Of a stretch of DNA of 64,000 bases, positions 38,065 to 53,200 are shown piece after piece. The position numbers and the translations under genes were made by a program. Below the pieces are notes generated by a model that worked only from the letters and a program-made list of their open reading frames with translations, was not told where the DNA came from and did not search any database. Location of the stretch: contig SSBO01000001.1 in the NCBI GenBank assembly GCA_005281725.1, forward strand, positions 2,774,399 to 2,838,398, in the 5' to 3' direction. Within the stretch, counting starts at the first letter, position 1; each line of letters begins with the position of its first letter. Source of the stretch: Wuchereria bancrofti (lineage: Eukaryota > Nematoda > Chromadorea > Rhabditida > Onchocercidae).

Positions 38065-39926
38065 CAAAAAAATATTGCTAAACTTTTAGAAGTTATAACT
38101 GCATACGAAATATTTATTAGAAATATTTGTTTTGATCAGTATGTCTATATATGATTGAGTTGTCATAATTTATTAGGTTTGTCATCTATTGCAAAGCCAA
38201 CTTATCACTATGTACTTTTATCATCTGCCGTACTATCAGTACTGCCAAATAAATATGGTAGGAATTAAACAAAAGAGAAATATTGCAGTAAAAAATGAAA
38301 TAAATCCACTAAAAATTTAACTAAAAATTAAGAAAAAGAATGAAAAGGAGAAAAAAAAAAAGGAAAGAGAGGGAAAGAAAAAATTTTTGTAAAAAAAGAG
38401 ATACGGACGTTAAAAAATGGTAATAGAGGAATGGTAAAGAAGGTAAATTGAAATTAATGTATTTATTACAAAAAAAAGGGTAATAAAAATGACGCGAACG
38501 TAAAGTAGATGAAAATGGTTGACCGTAATTGAATATGAGAACTGGTTTTTTTGCCATTTTAAATCACTGTCAACTATCTTACCAGATAGATCGTTAAACT
38601 CTACCAAAGTGTGCCTTTGCAATCGTTACTTTCCAATTACTTCCATCAAAAAGTCCTTATTTTTCAATCCTTTCATTTTTTCTTTCTCCATTTTCTTCTC
38701 AATTAATGTTTTAAATTAGCCCTTTATCATTCTTAAGACAATATTGCAGTTTTTATTGTTGCTCTTACTTTTTTATTCCGTTTTTAAAATATTATCACTT
38801 ATTATTAATAGATCATTATTGATTATCACATCATCTTGAACAATTATCAGAACACCATTATCATTAATATATCTTCTTTTTTCTTTCATTGTGCATTACC
38901 CAATGCTTTGACGAATATAATGATATTTTTTAGATGAAAATTTTACAAGAACTTTTGTCATATTTCTTTACACAACTTCAATATATCAATATATTACTAG
39001 CCTTATCAAAAGTATTGATTCAAGTGGACTGAGCTGATAAGATGTTATAGAAGATAGTTTCTGCTCTCATTTTAATATTTGCAACTTTTTAGGTAAAGTT
39101 CTTGAACAAAAAAAAAAATTATAATATTGAAGTAGGACATCTTTTAAAAGAATTAAAGTAATTGAAAAAAAATGCTTTGAGAAATTTTAAAACGAAATTT
39201 AAAAAAAACAAAATGATACCAAATTATTTTTTTAAAACAAAATTTGATAGTAAATGGGAAATGCCTCTTCCATTCTTTCCTCTTTATTTCAACTTGTTAA
39301 TATTTATTTATTTGTTAGTTAAAGTTTGATTCTTATGAACTTAATATTATCAAGTTGAAAATATTACAATTATGTAAACATGTCTTTTATAATTTTTCTC
39401 ATCAACTTATTCAGTACCGCAACTGATAACGCTATCATTTTCACAGTACTGATAAATCAAATCAAATAAAGCAAAAATTAAAATTCTTTAGTTTCTGCGC
39501 TTTTTTTTCTGACTGCATTTTTCAATATCACTAATATTGTTTTACTAGAACCTTAAAATATTCGAATTCAAATCTTCAATAATAATATATTCTTTGCTAA
39601 ATTATTATAAGTATACCTTCTATGCTAATCAGTACACAATATCACAAAACAATTACTTTTAATCAATAAACGATTATTGCATTAGCAAAGCTATAATAAT
39701 TTGCACTGTGCAAAATTTATATTAAAATTTTTCTAATCCTTTTTCTATTATTATTACTATTATTATTATATTTATTGTTGTTTTTTTAATTGTTGTTTTT
39801 AATTTAATTGTAATTTTTTCATTGCTTTGTTTTAAGTTGGCAAAAATTTAATTTAATGATTTTGAAAATCATTTTGTTCCGTAATATTTCAGATTGAAAG
39901 TTGGATTGAATTAAAAAGTTGAAAAT

Positions 39927-42900
39927 ATGTTATACAATATTAATCGCTTCCACATATTTGTCCTAATTACCTGGCAATTCAGTATATTTTTCGCATCACA
40001 AATGATTTATCCCATATTTGCAAATTATATTCCACAGTGGCGCTGTTCTGTTAATCAGTCATTTTCCAATAATTGTACCATTTTTCTATCATGTAAAGAT
40101 AGCATTCAATTCAGTGAGGTATTTCAGTTTGTTTATTTATTATATTTATATTGATTTGGTTAGTTAATTATTTGCATCTATAATATACCTTCACTTAACT
40201 AATCAGTGTTCAATTCATTTTCAATTTCTAATTTATTGCATTTGTAAAAAGGAAAAAACATTTAATGATTTTATTAGCATTTATAGAACATAATTTAAAA
40301 TGCATTTTTGTTTTTCATTTACTTATTTTCTTGTATTTATAAAGTAACATCTGATACATTTTTATTAATTAATCAACGTTTAGCTATTTTATTGTATTCA
40401 ATTTTACGTCAGTGAATTATTATCGTCGTTTTTCATTACTTTTATTGAAAATTACATAATTCCTTCATTATTCTCTTTTTTCAAGTCCAACAAAGTTTAT
40501 ACACCGGTTAAGATGTTATTAAATGAATTTTTATGCAATTTTTCGTTAAGTTTTTTAGTAGTTTTTATTTTTCCTTAAATTTATGAGAAAATAATAAACA
40601 TAGAATTAATTAACTTTAATTCTTTTTGATTTTTAATTTGGAGATGTTGAAAATTGATTAATCTACCAACTGTTTAAATTTGAATTGCCAGCCAGAAATG
40701 TAATTTTTAATGCTAAAAAAATTAGCATTAATAATTTTTAATCCGCTATTCATTAATTAAATATTTAACAATCAAGTTAATGATTTCTTTTATGATTTGT
40801 TACCTTACAAATATCATGACAATGAAAAAAATAAAAGATTAAATTTTAAAATATACAACATTTTTTCATTATTCCTATCCATTGCATTTCTATAAGTGTT
40901 CCTTTATAAATATTTTATAATGTTTTAAAATCAATTTTTATAAATATCTATTATTTGATAAATAAATATTTGTGTTTTTTGTCAAGTAATTGAAAATTTT
41001 CAGATAGCATTTTTCTCAGCAGCTCTTGAATATGATTGGATTTGTGGTGCATCTGCATACTGGGCATCACTATTCAGCCAAATACAGTTTCTCGGTGTTT
41101 TATTGGGTACAATAATTACGGGAACTTTATCGGATATTTTTGGACGACATCCTTTAGCTTTAATTTCACTCACTTTTGGTATTATCGTTTCCTTCTGCTC
41201 AGGTACAATTTTGTGCCATAATTTTGGATTTTTTTTTGCACCTAATAAAACTAGCAAAAAAAAACCTGTCACAAAATTTGATTATCGTTATCATCATTAT
41301 ACTGCTCTTTGGTCATAATAATGTCAAGAAGTTTCAAAAATTTTTGAAGGAAATTATGATGATTATTACAGTATCGCTGGATGAAATGCCACAGTATCTT
41401 CATTTAAATGTCAACGTTATTATTATCCATTCACACCGATTTTTGTTTTCTTCTAATATTTGTACAAGAAAAAAAAAGAAAAGATTAAATAAATTTTATT
41501 TTTTATTTTATTTGATTAATTTTAAATTTAAATTTTTAGGATTAGCACCAAGTTGGGAAATTTTGTTGGTTTTAAGATTTTTCGTTGGCCTTTCCATTGG
41601 CGGTACAATTGTGGTAGTATGTACATATGTGATGGAAATGCTCTTACCCGAGCAACGTATGGCGCTCAGAGCTTTTTTCAATTGGGTAATTTGATGTTTT
41701 CTATTTAAGACAAAAAAAGAATGAATTAAACTAATTTGCAATTGATTCAATTTCTTTCAGTTAATAATATAAATACAGAGTAGTTAATAATATACAAATA
41801 CAAGTGCAATAATTATCATGCAATAATTATAAATAGGAGAGAAATAATTAATTTAATTGCGATAAATTTATTAGTATGGTTATATTCTGTGGTTCATTAT
41901 TGATATAATTTAATTTATATTTGTTTTTTATCCATTTAAGCCAACTTTAGAGGCATAATTTAATTACAGCACTTTAACTATATGCCTTGAAATTTAAATT
42001 ATAGAAAACTTACCAATATAAATTATGTTTAGTTTCTTAACGATTTTGGTAGTGTATTTCCTTTTTTTTTTTAATATTGAGAAAACCTGCAGATGTAAGA
42101 TGAGAATATGCAAGAGATTTCTCAGAAAAATAATTAAGCTTATTACGTTAACTTTATGTATATTTATATGACTTATCCTTTTCAGTTTATATTCTGTAAT
42201 TTCTTCTTGACTATTTGTGATCTGCGAGATATGCAAACAATTATAATGTACTCAATCATTGTAATTATTTGCATTTACAACATAATTATATAATTAGCGA
42301 TTAACATGCAATCATTATAAGTGAAATAATGTGAATTAAGAAAAAAAAAATCTAGTGATTCTGATAAATAGATGAAAAAAATTGAACATTATGTGAATTT
42401 TAAAAAAAAAAATTGATAAAAAAGCAAGACGTAGATCGCAGGGTATTGCACGACTGATGATGACAGCTATATGTTACTTGTTACCGGAATGGCGTCAAGC
42501 ATCGTTCGGAAATGCTATAGCTGCTTTACCGGCTCTTCTTATTGTCTTTTTCATTTTTCCGGAAAGTCCAACATGGTTACATAGCAAGGTAATTTAATAA
42601 TATATTTTTGTTTTATTTGCAAACATTTAATGAATTAGATAAAAAATTTGTTTTATATTGTTTTTCTTCTTCTCTCTTGAATCTTTCTGAAATTCACTAA
42701 TTTTCATTTTAATCTTTGAATTGAAATTTAAAATTTTATAGAATCGTATAGATGAAATGCGTGAAAGTGAGAAAAAGATTGCATGTATAGCTGGTGTACC
42801 ATATGCTGAAGTGGAACATAAAAGGGTAGAAAAAAATAAACGTTTGATTGATGTCATCCGAAATTCAAACTATGCTAAACGGTAAACTTCAATTTTAAAT

Positions 42901-44747
42901 ACTAACCATTTTTTTTTAACTTTTTCTTAAAAATATTTTAATAGAAATTTAAATGCCAGCATTCAATTGTGCATTTCCTGATGAATTTTTCATAGCAATT
43001 TCTCATAGTAATGTTGAGATAATGTTTACTTACTACTGATTATATTTTTGGTTGAATCAACAGATCTGTCATTTGTTTGTAATTATTATTCCCGAAAATT
43101 CTTTACCTATTATTTACAAACTACCTCTTTTTAATATCATGACGATTTAATATTTAATCATATAACGCATATAAAAGTCAGAAAGACTACTGTCAGTTTT
43201 GACGTACATTAGAATTGAATACTCTAATTATTTCTATCATAATATATGAATAGAATTTAAATTAAGAAGAAACCTATATATAAAGTATTACCAAATACAT
43301 TCTGCCTATTCTGAACAATTATAACAATATTAAAAAGTTCTAACTAATGTTTATAAAACAGTGGTCAGGAAAAACATTCAAATATTTATCACAAGTAGAT
43401 GTTTTTAACTGCTCAGATTGTTTATCTTATGGTTAATTTGGTTTACGGCATCATTATGTGGTTATGCAATTGATTTAAATTCATCACGCATAAGTGGTAA
43501 TCTATTCCTCAATCAAGCATTATTTTCTATTCTAATTGCTGCCTCTAAAGTTTGTTTCCTTTTTTTTTTTTTTAATATAATTTTTACACACTAAAAATAC
43601 ACTACTATTTCACAAATATTTAAATTCACTAAACATAACAATGAAAATGATATAAATTATGTATAGAATTCTGAAGTTAATTTTTAGACAAAAAGTCGTA
43701 CAAAATGTAATTTTTGAGAAATTGATTGAAACTTGTTTCCATCGTTTTCACATATTTATCTATTTCAAAGCATAAAATCTTAAGGAAAAAGAAAAAAGAG
43801 TTAAACTTGAAATTACAGAAATAATTGGCACTAAATGATAATGAATAGCATCCACTTTCTTTACTGCTTGTAGATAGTACTGGTAATTTATGACACAGTA
43901 AATAAAAATTTCAATCGACGTAAATTACATCAATATGCCCAATTAGCTGTTTGCATATGCTTCCTAACATTAACTATTCTTGTTTATCTTCATTATCAGG
44001 TTAGCCTATTATTAGCTTCTTAAAATCATTTTTTATGAATTATTACTTAGTTCTTCCATTTTCCTTAACTATTATTCATTATTCAAATACTACAAATTTT
44101 TAGGAGGAAGAAAGGAAAAAACTTCACATAAAAGAACTTTTTTATCAAGCAGTTAGAATCAATTCAGTTTTCATTATATTTAATTTAAGGGCATTGCTAT
44201 ACTAGTAATTAATTTAATTGGTACAGTATTTATCGAATATACATGGGATGCATGTTACTTATGTGCGGTCGAATCGATGCCAACATCAATGCGTGCCTCC
44301 TCTCTTGGCTCATGCTCTTTCATTGCTAGAATCGGTGCTTTACTTTCACCAACAGTAAGCTTTCTTTCCTAAGAATTTTGAAAACCTTCCAAAAAAAAAG
44401 ATTATAAGGGAATAATTGCTACATTCATCCCTACTTATCTTATATTTTACATAAATTTTCAATTTTCGTTCCTCAAAAAAGAAATCCAACAAACACTATT
44501 GCTTTCAAAAGCTGTCCATTCTTTGTGTAATATTTCGATTCCAAAAAAATTTTATTTTCAGATCTTCTTTTTGTCAAATATATGGCCACCATCAGCTTAC
44601 CTCATTGTTGTACTAGTTGGTGTAATTAGCTTAATTTCATCTTGCTTATTTCTGGTAGAAACAAAAGATATTCACCTTGACCGAGTGGATGAAGAAAGTG
44701 TCAGTATGCAGGAGGAGCAACTACCAATGGTACCAAGGAGACAGTGA
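39927..44747 (+). CDS. MFS transporter, SLC22-like organic ion carrier
   Basis: Membrane carrier of the major facilitator superfamily, closest in pattern to SLC22 organic cation/anion transporters. Substrate cannot be assigned. Nine phase-consistent exons: 39927-40118, 41004-41202, 41540-41685, 42442-42588, 42742-42881, 43417-43549, 43874-43999, 44190-44354, 44562-44747; 477 residues. TM1 precedes a Cys-containing extracellular loop with two N-glycosylation sequons (NQS, NCT) and EYDWICG. The MFS loop-2/3 signature GTLSDIFGRHP follows TM2; RFFVGLSIGG marks TM4; the SLC22-type PESPTWLHSK follows TM6, then a charged cytoplasmic loop (residues ~185-230) and TM7-12. The tail is hydrophilic (ETKDIHLDRVDEES). 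AATAAA at 44905 is a likely poly(A) signal. The acceptor before 42442 (GATCGCAG after an A-rich stretch) is unusually poor, but the joined protein is convincing. Confidence 0.9.
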
Positions 44748-47223
44748 GAATATAGTGCTAAACAGTTTAAATGAAAATGAAACTTTTCCGAAATAATCGT
44801 TTTAAAGAGACTTACCGAAACGATCCCCCTGATGATAGCTTGTTTCCTTTCGAGAAGAGACAAGAAATTGAGATCAATTTAGATCAACCGTGTGTAAACA
44901 TTTCAATAAAGTTCAAGCAATAAAGGTAACATTAACGAGTCCATAAACACAATTTCATTAATTAAAATTAAAAAAGAAATCACAATATAATGGCAGTTAC
45001 ATTCATAAGGAAGTTCATAAGGAATGTGGGATGACAGTTTCTTCCCAATTTTTTTATGCGAAACAATTTTTCTTCATTTCAAATTTACATGGCATAACCA
45101 ACAAAATGTTTAATTACACACATCTCTCTCAGATTATCACTATGGTTTGACAAATATGTGATAAAACAACTATGGATATGTTGAAAGTTAATTTCAAATA
45201 GGGAAACGGTACATACTGCTCACAACATCACTGGAAAATACACAGCAAATGAACCAAGAATAATAAAGGATAACGAATAAAAGGATCCCCTACAGCAAAA
45301 CGATAACACTGTTCCATAATGTAATTTCATTTGAAAAATGAAAAGTGCTTAATGACATAATAATAGTTATGAATCGTAAAAAATGAGGGAGTAAAAAAAT
45401 AAAAACAAATTTTCCTTATAAAGACTATAACTTCCAGTGGAAGGATCCCACCCATAACTGAGGAAATCAAATATTGCTGTTCGAACAAGTATGAATTAAC
45501 AACAGTACGATATTGTGAAAATGAAAGAAATAATACTGATAATGCGTTCAATTTTCAACAATACCAAAAAAAAAGAGAAAAAAAGAAAAGCGTTCTGGTA
45601 ATACTATCATCCATAAATAAAAAATTAACTTAGGAGTTGAGCAAATGTTCAGTAGCTAGAGAAATGAAACTAATAATTAGGCCAAAAAAAAAATACCTGA
45701 GATATGATTAAGTGGTAGGTCAAGTTCGGAAATATCACCCATCACTGGGAATAATGGAGTGAGATAATACTGAATACGGAACAAAAATGACCGATTGTTT
45801 TCAAGTTTGATAAAACTAAGGAAAACGTGACATGAATAAAGGAAATGAATTATTGATGGAATTTTAAAAGCGAAAAAAAGCTGCGAATACCACAGGATAA
45901 TGTTCATGAAAGACCTACATGGTGAGGAAAACCTGAATTAAGATTTCTCAAACAATAATAATGGAATAATAAATTCGAGAGTACGCATATGGATAATAAA
46001 ATTGACTTGATTCGATCAAATCCCCATGAGGAACAAACTCCAAACTTTAAGTTTAAAATACCTCAAAATTCACCAACAAACCTTCATATGGTCTCTTTAT
46101 TAAAGAACTCTCAAGACTTCCTTTTTGAGTTCCTATTGTTATTAGTTTTCTTAGGACTTCAGAATCCCTCACTCCTCTCATATGTTTTCTACAAATTCAC
46201 ATAATTAAATAAAAACAGTGTGGTAGTTATTACATTATCAAATTTCACTCCTTTTGTGTCTCAAAGTGTTTTTCGTTTACTCATTACTGTTTTCATAGAG
46301 TGAATGTCCCCAAACAAAAGTCTACATTGTAAAAACTTTGTTTACGGAATTTCTGTTTCATTCATTCATCCGTTGTTAATTTTTGCTTGGTTTAAAAGAA
46401 ATATTACATGAATGCATCCTACAAAGCAGAATCAAATGAGAGTTCGATATATAAATTCTTCTCACGAGTTATGAAAACAGCTTTCTAATCGGTATTTTGG
46501 CACTCTGGGTTGCACACAGTAACAAAAAAGAAAAAACAATGGATAAAGGAGCCAGTCCAGTTAAACAATTATATCACATTTAATAAAGACTGAATTACCG
46601 GTCAAAACAAAGGTACTATTATTACCATTAAGTTTGTTACAGAAACAGATATACAAATAAGGACTTTAACTTTAATATAACTTAACCTCAACCTTCTTTA
46701 TCTGTCTGAAAACACTAACTTTAAACTTAAGAGACCATCTCATCAACCTATATCTATAAAAATTGGATAGTGGTATTATTCCATCCATGAATAAAACATA
46801 TAAGATTAATTCATTACTTGTCAGGCATAGAAATAGTAAGATCTCGGAAATAAGATATCAATTACGCCAAGCTGAAGAAAAAAGGAAATAATAGTAGAGT
46901 ACTCTGCTGTATTATAAAGAAGAAAGATGAGTAATTCAAACTGAATACTTAAAAGCAAAAAAACTACAAAGAAAAAGGAAAAAATTAATACTTGAATCAG
47001 AAAGAGATATACATATTCAAAACATTAGCGTGATGCTGTGCTTGATAAGAAATGACTTAGACTGATTTGATGTGGTCCATTTTTCCATTAGTTTATTCTA
47101 AAGGAATAGAAATGTTTCACATGTAAGACACTTAGGTGAAAGATCAATAAAAAGATAACACATGACATACATCGAATGTGCTATGAATGAATAATACATT
47201 TACTCTATTGAACATCTAACCAT
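44748..47223. other. convergent intergenic region
   Basis: It lies between the 3' ends of the transporter (+) and TANGO6 (-). It contains the transporter 3' UTR (AATAAA at 44905-44910) and a likely TANGO6 poly(A) signal on the minus strand (complement at 47,092-47,097). Short frames at 45,327-46,204 have no homology, codon bias or splice support. The sequence is visibly less poly-T-rich than the region before it, but no repeat or RNA gene is recognised. Confidence 0.65.
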
Positions 47224-50200
47224 TTAAAATCGGATTTTGCGCGTATGAGCTTTTTCAAATTCCAAAAAACCTTCCTCCATTTGAGCATCGATATCCTGCA
47301 GACATAACATTGCATGAGTTTTAACGACCAGATCTTCATCCTGATCCAAGATATAGCTCAGAGAATCTGCTATATCATAAAGATGTGATGGAGCTTCCTG
47401 CAAAATTGAACATTAATTCATTTCGCTCCTCAAATCTTATATCTGATCCATAAACGAAACCATCGTCAAAATACTTATATCTTCTGATTTTCTACAAACT
47501 TTCTACTTCCGCTGTGTATGCAAACAGATATGCAGAAATAATTCAGGAATCTTAATTTTAAGAAAAGATAAAGAATGCTAAAATACCTCTAAGAGAATTT
47601 AATTTTTAAAAAGAATTAAAAAATCATTTACTTGTAGAAGACTAATATCATATGTCCTGACAATGGCACGCATTAAGTCAACAGCTGCGCGTCGTACTAT
47701 TTCCGCTTCAGCATCACGTATATATAATTTAGCTGCTAGCAACATCTAAAGTAAAATTTCACCCAATGATGAAAAATATCAGAAATTCAGAAGATTAAAT
47801 GATCTGCCATGATCACCACGACACTATAAGCAATTCAGACATAACGATATGACAACTGCTAAATATACCATGTATATATTAAAAAAAATAGATGAGCCGT
47901 GAAAACTTAGCCTAAAACAAACAAGAACAGGTTCGGTAACAATATGAAGCCGCATTTTAATAATATAAAAATCGTCGATAATTAAACAGCCCATGTAGCT
48001 TACATCTTAATATAGTTTACACATAAAAATTAATTACTAACAAATGAAAATTTCATGCTTCGAATACCTCATCAAGATGTTTGTGTATATTCAATCCACG
48101 GCAGGAAACGATAAGATTGGATAAGGAAGAGAGTACGGAAGCTCGCAACATATCATCTTTAGTATGAAGCATCAACGACAACATCGGATTTACCATACGG
48201 TCAAAATAAGCTGGTGCCATTTCACCTAAAAAATTAAAACCTTTTTCATTTCCCTAAAAGAAAAACAGAACAGTAATTTGCTGTCGAGTAAATCTGTTGG
48301 TACACATATTTCACTCATTAGAATTTTAACTGCAGAAGTTTTGTATTTTACTTATTGTGTGTGTCCGTAACATGTATATTCTATTCATTGTCGTATTTTT
48401 TATGCATGTAATATGTATTTCTCATTGCATGCTATATATTGTAGTTAATTTATACCATACCTATGATTAGCAATAAACTGGAAGGATTGCTCAAGAATTA
48501 CATTATGTGACAAAACAGACAGGTTCATAGAATAACGACTGAACCTACCAAGATTTTTATTTGCCTTCGCAATTGCTTCGCCGATTTTAACTCTTTGTAT
48601 CAGTAAATACGTTTCTTTTTCTTCTTCTCGTAGGTTGTCCACTGGAAATATTTCAATTATTAATAATTAGATATTTATTAAAAACAGGAAAAAAGAATTT
48701 GGAACAAAAATAGAAGAGCATTGGGCGAAAATTGGAAGCCGAAAATACAAAGCATTCACAATTGCCGTCCTAGTTTTCGAGCTACATAAAGTACATCAAG
48801 TAATATCAAATGAAATTAATTTTAGAACAAAATTATGTGATTAACATGCTGAAAGCAGAATTAAAAAAATCACTGCTGAATTCGAGAATGGACTTTAGCT
48901 TTTCTGCCGGGTCCAAAAAGAATTCCACCATTTCATCGAAAAACTGTTGCTTCCAATATGCTAACTCCGCCAATGCATTTATTGCTGCCAAATAAACGTA
49001 AGAATCATTATCAGCAACTTGTTCTGAAAGTTTCAACTAATTTTCAACTTTTTCGAAACCAATTCATCTCCTTCACAGCAATCAGTAAAAATATTAAATA
49101 AAGGATGTGAAAACTTTGAATCGTAAAATTGTAATAAATTAAAAGAAAATACAACCATATAACCGATTATCAAATTATCCTGCAAACCGAATAGCCACCA
49201 GTCACGACTACACAGCAAGTAATCAAATAGTCTCTGGATTATGACTGAGATTATGATTATACCGGTAAATATAACTGCACACCTATTACTGCAAGCAATA
49301 ACATGTGAACTATGCAAAAATATAAAAAATAAGTTGAGGAGCTGCAGAAATTGACCTAGAACAAGACGCATAATTGCGGGATAAGTAGTAATGTCATCCA
49401 GAAGCTGTCTGTTTTTTCGTCGAATACCCCTTGCTAAGTTAATTAGAGCATGTCCACGGACGGATTCTGATTCATCCAAAAGACCGGATTGGATCTGTTC
49501 CAAAGAGAAGGAATCTGAACCTCGACCATTAATCGGATTATCACCAACACTTGGTGATTCATCAATAAAACTAAAACTTTCACACAATCTGAGGATAATT
49601 TCAATAAAAATTATCAGCAGCTGCTGAGCATAAATAATCAATAACCCCAAGCTCCATAAATGCGAATGAAAATAAAAGACTAATCAAAAGTCTTCAAGCG
49701 ATGACCTAATTTGAACTCCTTTTATCTGTCCCAAATTTAGATCACCTGTTAATGGACATATAAAATTTAGATGAAACAGCTACTTCTAACAAAATGAAAA
49801 ATGACAGCTTACCTGGGAGCCGCGTCATCTTCCCTTGGTTCAATATTATTTGCTTTTAAAAGTGCGATAATTTCCCCAGCAAGCTGCTGGAATTCCAAAT
49901 ACAGCTTTTTGTCTATATCATTCAATTTTGAAACTGTATTTGAGAAAGATTGCAAGATATTTGCTCCACGTACTAGATTTTCCATGAACTATAATTCGAA
50001 AAATTAGTATAGCCAATCAGACTAATAACCAAATCCAAAACAGAGTTAAAAGGAACAAATGGTATTTTAACTTTAAAAAGCATATTTAAATGATACATTC
50101 AAATGCTCAAATTTCCTTCTTCCTTCATTAACGTGTATTTTGATAGCTTTTTGATTAAAAACGCGCAATTTGCAAACAAAGCACAGTAACTTTTGGTTAC

Positions 50201-53200
50201 GAAAACACTGGCAATGTAACATAGTTACATGTCTCATTTGACTATTGAAGTACATTTACCAATCTTATACTTTCATAATAATTTCAAATCTTGACTCAAA
50301 AAGGATTTGAGATAAAAATAAAAAACACTGATTGAAGGGTTTTCAAAATATTAGGAGTGGAAGAGATAAATGTAAAACAGATATTTACTTTTACGAATTC
50401 CCCTTGTTTGAAGACCAGAATGCACTGAAGAATTGTTAATGCTAGATGAATATTATTTCGATCGGTAGCCTCAAGTTCTTTATCCTCCTCCGAAGGTATA
50501 CCTCTTATGTCCATTGGAATCGTATTCACGCGCACATTTAATTTCACCGTGGCAACATCCAATATGCTCTGTAAAAAGTATCCCATTACATAAAAATATC
50601 AATCTGAAGTTTTTTTACGAAATACTGATTTTCATCATTTCTGAATTACCAAACTGCTTCCTAAAACAAGCAAATATACATAAGAATATTAAAATTTCCT
50701 TGAAGATTTCAGTTATGACAATGAAAATCTAAATTTATAGCTGAAATTAATTAAAGAGAATTTCATTCCAACTAAAGAGTTCATCAAATAAAGAATTATC
50801 GCAGCTTTTTCACAAAGGTTAACTAACCAGTGGGATGTCAATAAGATTTGCCAAGTTTTCATCCGAAAGTGTGCCGGTTTCCGATAAAATAGGTAATAAA
50901 TCGTTCAAAAAATAATTCACTTTCTGTTTTCCTGAAAATTAAAAATTAAATGTATTGAAACACAACAGTGAACGTATGTAAAATAAGTCATTTATCGGGT
51001 TTCCAGAACCTCTCGTTTACTTTTATAATCCTGAACATGAGAATTCGAAGGCTTAGGAACCGGAGATCTGATTTGGCCCTGTTATTGGAATTGAATAGCT
51101 TGATTCGTGAGAATTACTTTTTTCAACGTAAAAAAAAAGCACTCTTACTTCCTTCAAAGCCTATTTCCTCGTTGTCCGACGTTTCTTCAGAACTACAAAT
51201 ACTATCATAGCTACCATTTTTGGAATCCACTTCTGCCCAACGTTCGATGCAACACATCGCTGTTCTGATTGCTAAACGACGTGATGCTTTCGGCTCCTCT
51301 CCTTGAATTTTCTAAAAGAATTTGCAAAAAGTTTCTATCCACTGAAAATACTGGGTGTTACCACATTGATGAAATTGAATATTTTATCACATTTCATGTT
51401 CCACAGTGAATATTCCAACGGCATTATAAAAATCAGTTCAGTAGACTTAATGAGAAGAATCTGAATTGGAATCACCCAAAAAAAAAAAAAAAAAAAAAAA
51501 ATGATATTTCATTTCCCTCCATTACTTATTTTTGAAAACACTCGTGCCTATCATCACTGCATCTAGACACTTAAAGCAATAATTTCTACCTGCAAAATTT
51601 TCAAAATTCCTTTCTCGAAACGAATGAATGCATCTTCTGCTTTTCCAGGCTTTACAAGATGGATTCGAAGATTTGCATAATGAGCTTTGAGAAGCTTTAG
51701 CCAAAAAATATGACTGCCGTAAATAGTTGAGGTAATTGACGAAGTGTTTATTTGCTTGTTTTCTTCTTGTTCCTTTTGCTCGACCTCCTCGATCAAAACC
51801 TAAGAAATGTACAGATTTTCACTCAGAATGCTTCGGAATTTTTAAATCAACAATATTTCAAGCAGAACTAACCTTTCTGTAACTTAGCTCTGGCAAATAC
51901 GAATCGCGATCATCTTCTATTTGCCGAACAAGAAATTCAGCCTGAAAACTTGGGCTTAAGCAATAACAAATATGGCTTGAAAAAATACAAAATAACCTCA
52001 CTTTTACTCACCCTAATTTATTAAAACAAGAGTGAAGAAAACAAATATAATACATAAGTATAAATATGAAATCATAAAATACTAAAACATCTCACACATC
52101 AAGAAATGCATTACGATCATAAGAGTAACTGTGACTACAATTATGACCATAATTAATATGAAAAGTTTCATGACCTTTTCGTCGACTGTTTCGAATGATG
52201 GGTCGTCGAGAATTCGATGTAAAATATCAAAGATTCCCTGACCTGCATTGTCATATTCCACCGAAATTCCATGTATTCGATTTTCATTTTCTGTGTAGCT
52301 CGCATATAATAGGGTCCATAAATTGAAGAGCTGTAAACGACCACTATTGTACAGTAGTACATGTTACGAATTTATATATTTAATTACTTCCTTCAAAAAT
52401 CATAGCACCGGATTAGTAAGAATCCACATCAAACTACACTCCACAAAAAGAACATTTGCTCTTCTCCATTATTTCTTTTTCAGGATAAGAAACTTACACT
52501 AAATTTTAGACCATATGTGATTTCCACATATATCATTAAGATCTTCAAGATCTAGTAGGCTTACTGATCCTAAAAGTTCGAGAAATGGCCTATACTATCA
52601 ACCCAATAAGGTACGTCGAATTATTTGACGTCAACATTACCAGTTTTTGAGCTCATGATTGATGAGATGTTATGTTTAAATAGATGGACTGGAAGGAAGA
52701 CAGAAAGATAGGAAATTCAGTGCATAGCTAAACGAAATTAAAATCTTTTACCGCTTTGAATCTGCGGAAGAGTGGCAAATGCATTCCTCGTGGAAGAGCT
52801 TTGGCATAAAATGACAAAATTCTCAGTGACCTATCTAACATAGGATCAAGAAAATCGGTCTTCCTCGATGGATATTTTGAAAAGCAATCAATCTTGAGAT
52901 TCTGAAATATGAGAACATTTATTTATATTCATTGTTGTTATCACAATTTTGTGAGAGACAAAATTCTTGATCCCTCAATTACAATATTCGACATGCTTAT
53001 TGTAGTAGATGCTGTACAGAATATATTCTTAAGAAATCAAACTACAATATGCTGCGATATTTAAAGTGAATTTAAAATAAAACAAAAAAAAAAAATTTTT
53101 CGGTTAACATTTCTTCCTTTAAAGTCAAAAAAAAATCTCGAATACGTTTAGGTGTAGCGATAATTTATTTTCCTTCAATCACAAGAAACAAACCTCCCAC

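Larger units (their letters stand above)
37714..39926. other. divergent intergenic region
   Basis: It separates the 5' ends of the unknown minus-strand gene and the plus-strand transporter, and so should hold both promoters. It contains the AAT/ATT microsatellite (37,858-37,980), a 10-bp inverted repeat (38,031-38,064), a purine-rich stretch (38,330-38,420) and a T/ATT tract (39,745-39,800). No coding exon seen. Confidence 0.65.

Noticed and set aside
41176..41694. 172-codon plus-strand frame
   Set aside because: Read-through of the transporter intron 41203-41539; splicing at GT 41203 and AG 41539 restores the MFS protein.
45989..46204. 71-codon plus-strand ATG frame between transporter and TANGO6
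   Set aside because: No splice context, no homology, and isolated in an intergenic region.
49033..49650. 205-codon minus-strand frame
   Set aside because: Only 49588-49356 is TANGO6 exon; the rest is intron read-through on both sides.
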